The translations under genes were made by a program, and so were the position numbers. A stretch of 64,000 nucleotides of DNA, taken from the NCBI GenBank assembly GCA_050287965.1, contig JBNKCX010000015.1, positions 24,446-88,445 of the forward strand. Reading direction: 5' to 3'. This document shows, one piece after another, positions 63,012 through 64,000 of the stretch. Within the stretch, counting starts at the first letter, position 1, and every line of letters starts with the position of its first letter. This DNA is from CBFDBF01 sp050287965 (GTDB lineage: Bacteria; Pseudomonadota; Gammaproteobacteria; Chromatiales; Chromatiaceae). The notes beneath the pieces were generated by a model that worked only from the letters and a program-made list of their open reading frames with translations, ran no database searches and was not told where the DNA came from.

Positions 63012-63356
63012 TTAGTATCCGCCTTTACGCCGTGTTTCCGGCAGACCTGCAATCTTGCCGGCTTCTTTGGCAGGGCCCCGTGGGAAAAGATCGTAAAGGG
63101 TTTTGGTATCCACTTTTTCGAGATCGGTCCAGACGTCCTTGAAGTGTTTCACCATATGACGCTCATTAGGCTGATTGCCGTTGTTCTCGAAGTATTCTTC
63201 GCGCAGATAGTTGATGACATCCCAGGCCTTGTCTCCAAGGACCACGCCTTCCTCGTCGGCGAGGTGCCTGGCTACATCTTCGCTCCAGTCCTCCTGATTA
63301 ACCAGATAACCGTTGGCGGTGGTTTCAATGGTGACGCCGTTAACTTCAATTGCCAT
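63012..63356 (-). CDS. DsrC/TusE-family protein without cysteines (RspA-like)
   Basis: A 114-residue protein clearly of the DsrC family (MAIEVNGVTIETTANGYLVNQEDW, FENNGNQPNERHMVKHFKDVW, LFPRGPAKEAGKIAGLP). In DsrC the sulfur-carrying C-terminal arm has Cys in ACKIAGLP and in the penultimate position of GCV. Here these are EAGKIAGLP and ETRRKGGY, so both are lost and no cysteine remains anywhere. It cannot carry a persulfide and is more like the RspA-type paralogues thought to be regulatory. AAGGAG lies close before the ATG. It is flanked by a TauD-like gene and a Cas6-like gene. Confidence 0.93.
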   Translation of the reverse strand: MAIEVNGVTIETTANGYLVNQEDWSEDVARHLADEEGVVLGDKAWDVINYLREEYFENNGNQPNERHMVKHFKDVWTDLEKVDTKTLYDLFPRGPAKEAGKIAGLPETRRKGGY

Positions 63357-63439
63357 CGATGGTCTCCTTAGTTTCTATAGTATTTTGTGGACAGGCGCCT
63401 GTAACAGGGGCGCCGGCTAAGAATAAAGAACGCCCTATG

Positions 63440-64000
63440 TTAAATGTTCTTATAGGGGATGAACAACCCGCAACCCGCGGAACGGTGAGGACCCAAGCCC
63501 TTTTCCTGTAGGATTACGGCATCCGGGAAAGAGAGCCCCCCCACCATCAGGGTTTTGGTGAATACAGGTCCTTCAGGGCTGCTCAGTACATGGCTCTTGC
63601 CGGCCAGTACCTTGGAAAACTTAAGCCCGAGGGATCGCAGCTCCTCTACCATCCGCTGCACAAAAGCCTCGTCCTCCTCCTCCTGCGATGAAACCACATA
63701 GCGGGAATAGAGGGTATTGGTCATACCCAGCAACTGCTTTTTGCTTTCACCCACTTTCAGTGGGTGACCATCGATATCCAGCGTATGACCGGAAAGGGTC
63801 TGGGCGTCAGCAACCCGTTCCTTTGGCAGACGCAGTTTCAGGCGGGTACGGCGGGAGGGATAAATGATTTCGTCCGGTGCCTCCGGGCGGGTCCAGCCGC
63901 TGGCGGATTCCGCCACATGGATGATGTGCAGGCCGTGTTCCGGCCGGTCGCCGAACCAGGGGAGAATCGCCTTGACGGCCTGCGATAACGGCCAGGCATG
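63440..64000 (-). CDS. Cas6/Cmx6-like protein, partial (5' end lies beyond the window)
   Basis: A frame open from 63442 (stop) to the window edge, 186 residues. The C-terminal glycine-rich GLGPHRSAGCGLFIPYKNI is characteristic of the Cmx6 type of Cas6 (endonuclease that cuts CRISPR RNA), and the upstream part (PSRRTRLKLRLPKERV, HTLDIDGHPLKVGESK, MVGGLSFPDAV) agrees. A GTG at 63916 is an internal possible start, but the frame continues through HAWPLSQAVKAILPWFGDRPEHGLH, which fits the family's N-terminal part. No CRISPR array or other cas gene is in the window. It is on the same strand as the DsrC-like gene, 83 bases upstream of it. Confidence 0.8.
   Translation of the reverse strand, partial: HAWPLSQAVKAILPWFGDRPEHGLHIIHVAESASGWTRPEAPDEIIYPSRRTRLKLRLPKERVADAQTLSGHTLDIDGHPLKVGESKKQLLGMTNTLYSRYVVSSQEEEDEAFVQRMVEELRSLGLKFSKVLAGKSHVLSSPEGPVFTKTLMVGGLSFPDAVILQEKGLGPHRSAGCGLFIPYKNI

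Overview
The window looks like a chromosome segment of a sulfur-oxidising gammaproteobacterium, probably of the Chromatiales/Ectothiorhodospiraceae type. The evidence is a flavocytochrome c sulfide dehydrogenase (fccAB), soxYZ, a DsrC-family protein, several c-type cytochromes, an NAD-reducing group 3d [NiFe] hydrogenase, the gammaproteobacterial EF-P/EpmA/EpmB set, and REP-like palindromes between genes. No rRNA, insertion sequence, prophage or CRISPR array is visible. One tRNA-Leu(CAA) lies at 45.3 kb.

Layout. 0-10 kb: SPL-like radical SAM protein, a chemoreceptor with a heme-binding CxxCH motif in its periplasmic domain, a CBS protein, a diheme cytochrome c, fccAB (minus), and a NapC-type tetraheme cytochrome translationally coupled to a secreted ankyrin protein. 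9.6-11.7 kb: hemerythrin, DUF2249 and polytopic membrane protein operon, probably a nitrosative or oxygen response. 11.7-13.6 kb: nadA and an NrtR-like Nudix regulator with a palindromic candidate operator. 13.7-18.8 kb: 5'-nucleotidase, a FimX-like degenerate REC-PAS-GGDEF-EAL protein and a PilZ-like partner. 19-21.6 kb: complete EF-P beta-lysylation set (epmB, efp, epmA). 21.6-26.7 kb: CoA-binding protein, cytochrome b561 with YceI, ferritin-like protein, nitroreductase, psd, msrB.

26.8-39.1 kb: two very large overlapping hybrid histidine kinases followed by hoxF-hoxU-hoxY-hoxH-hoxW. hoxW is flanked on both sides by repeat elements with inverted arms. 39.5-44.2 kb: a four-gene minus-strand operon (Sel1-like membrane protein, secreted vWA protein, ABC ATPase, FtsX-type permease). 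It resembles the TagS/TagT and PpkA-periplasmic parts of the type VI secretion threonine-phosphorylation pathway, but no secretion or kinase genes are seen here. 44.5-50 kb: chalcone-isomerase-like protein, tRNA-Leu, queA, a candidate small RNA, tgt, glycine-zipper lipoprotein, rhodanese, lpxL-type acyltransferase. 50-57 kb: vWA/coiled-coil pair, soxYZ with an unusual SoxY C-terminus, BepA-like protease and two conserved unknowns. 57-61 kb: methyltransferase, sulfotransferase and TPR-glycosyltransferase. 61.4-64 kb: small secreted protein, TauD-like dioxygenase, a DsrC-family protein without any cysteine, and the 3' part of a Cas6/Cmx6-like gene running off the window.

The genes together suggest electrons from sulfide, thiosulfate and hydrogen feeding cytochromes and NAD(H), with redox sensing by a heme chemoreceptor and hybrid kinases. 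The strongest candidates for undescribed biology are the TagST/vWA module without its secretion system, the candidate small RNA between queA and tgt, and the cysteine-free DsrC paralogue beside a Cas6-like gene.
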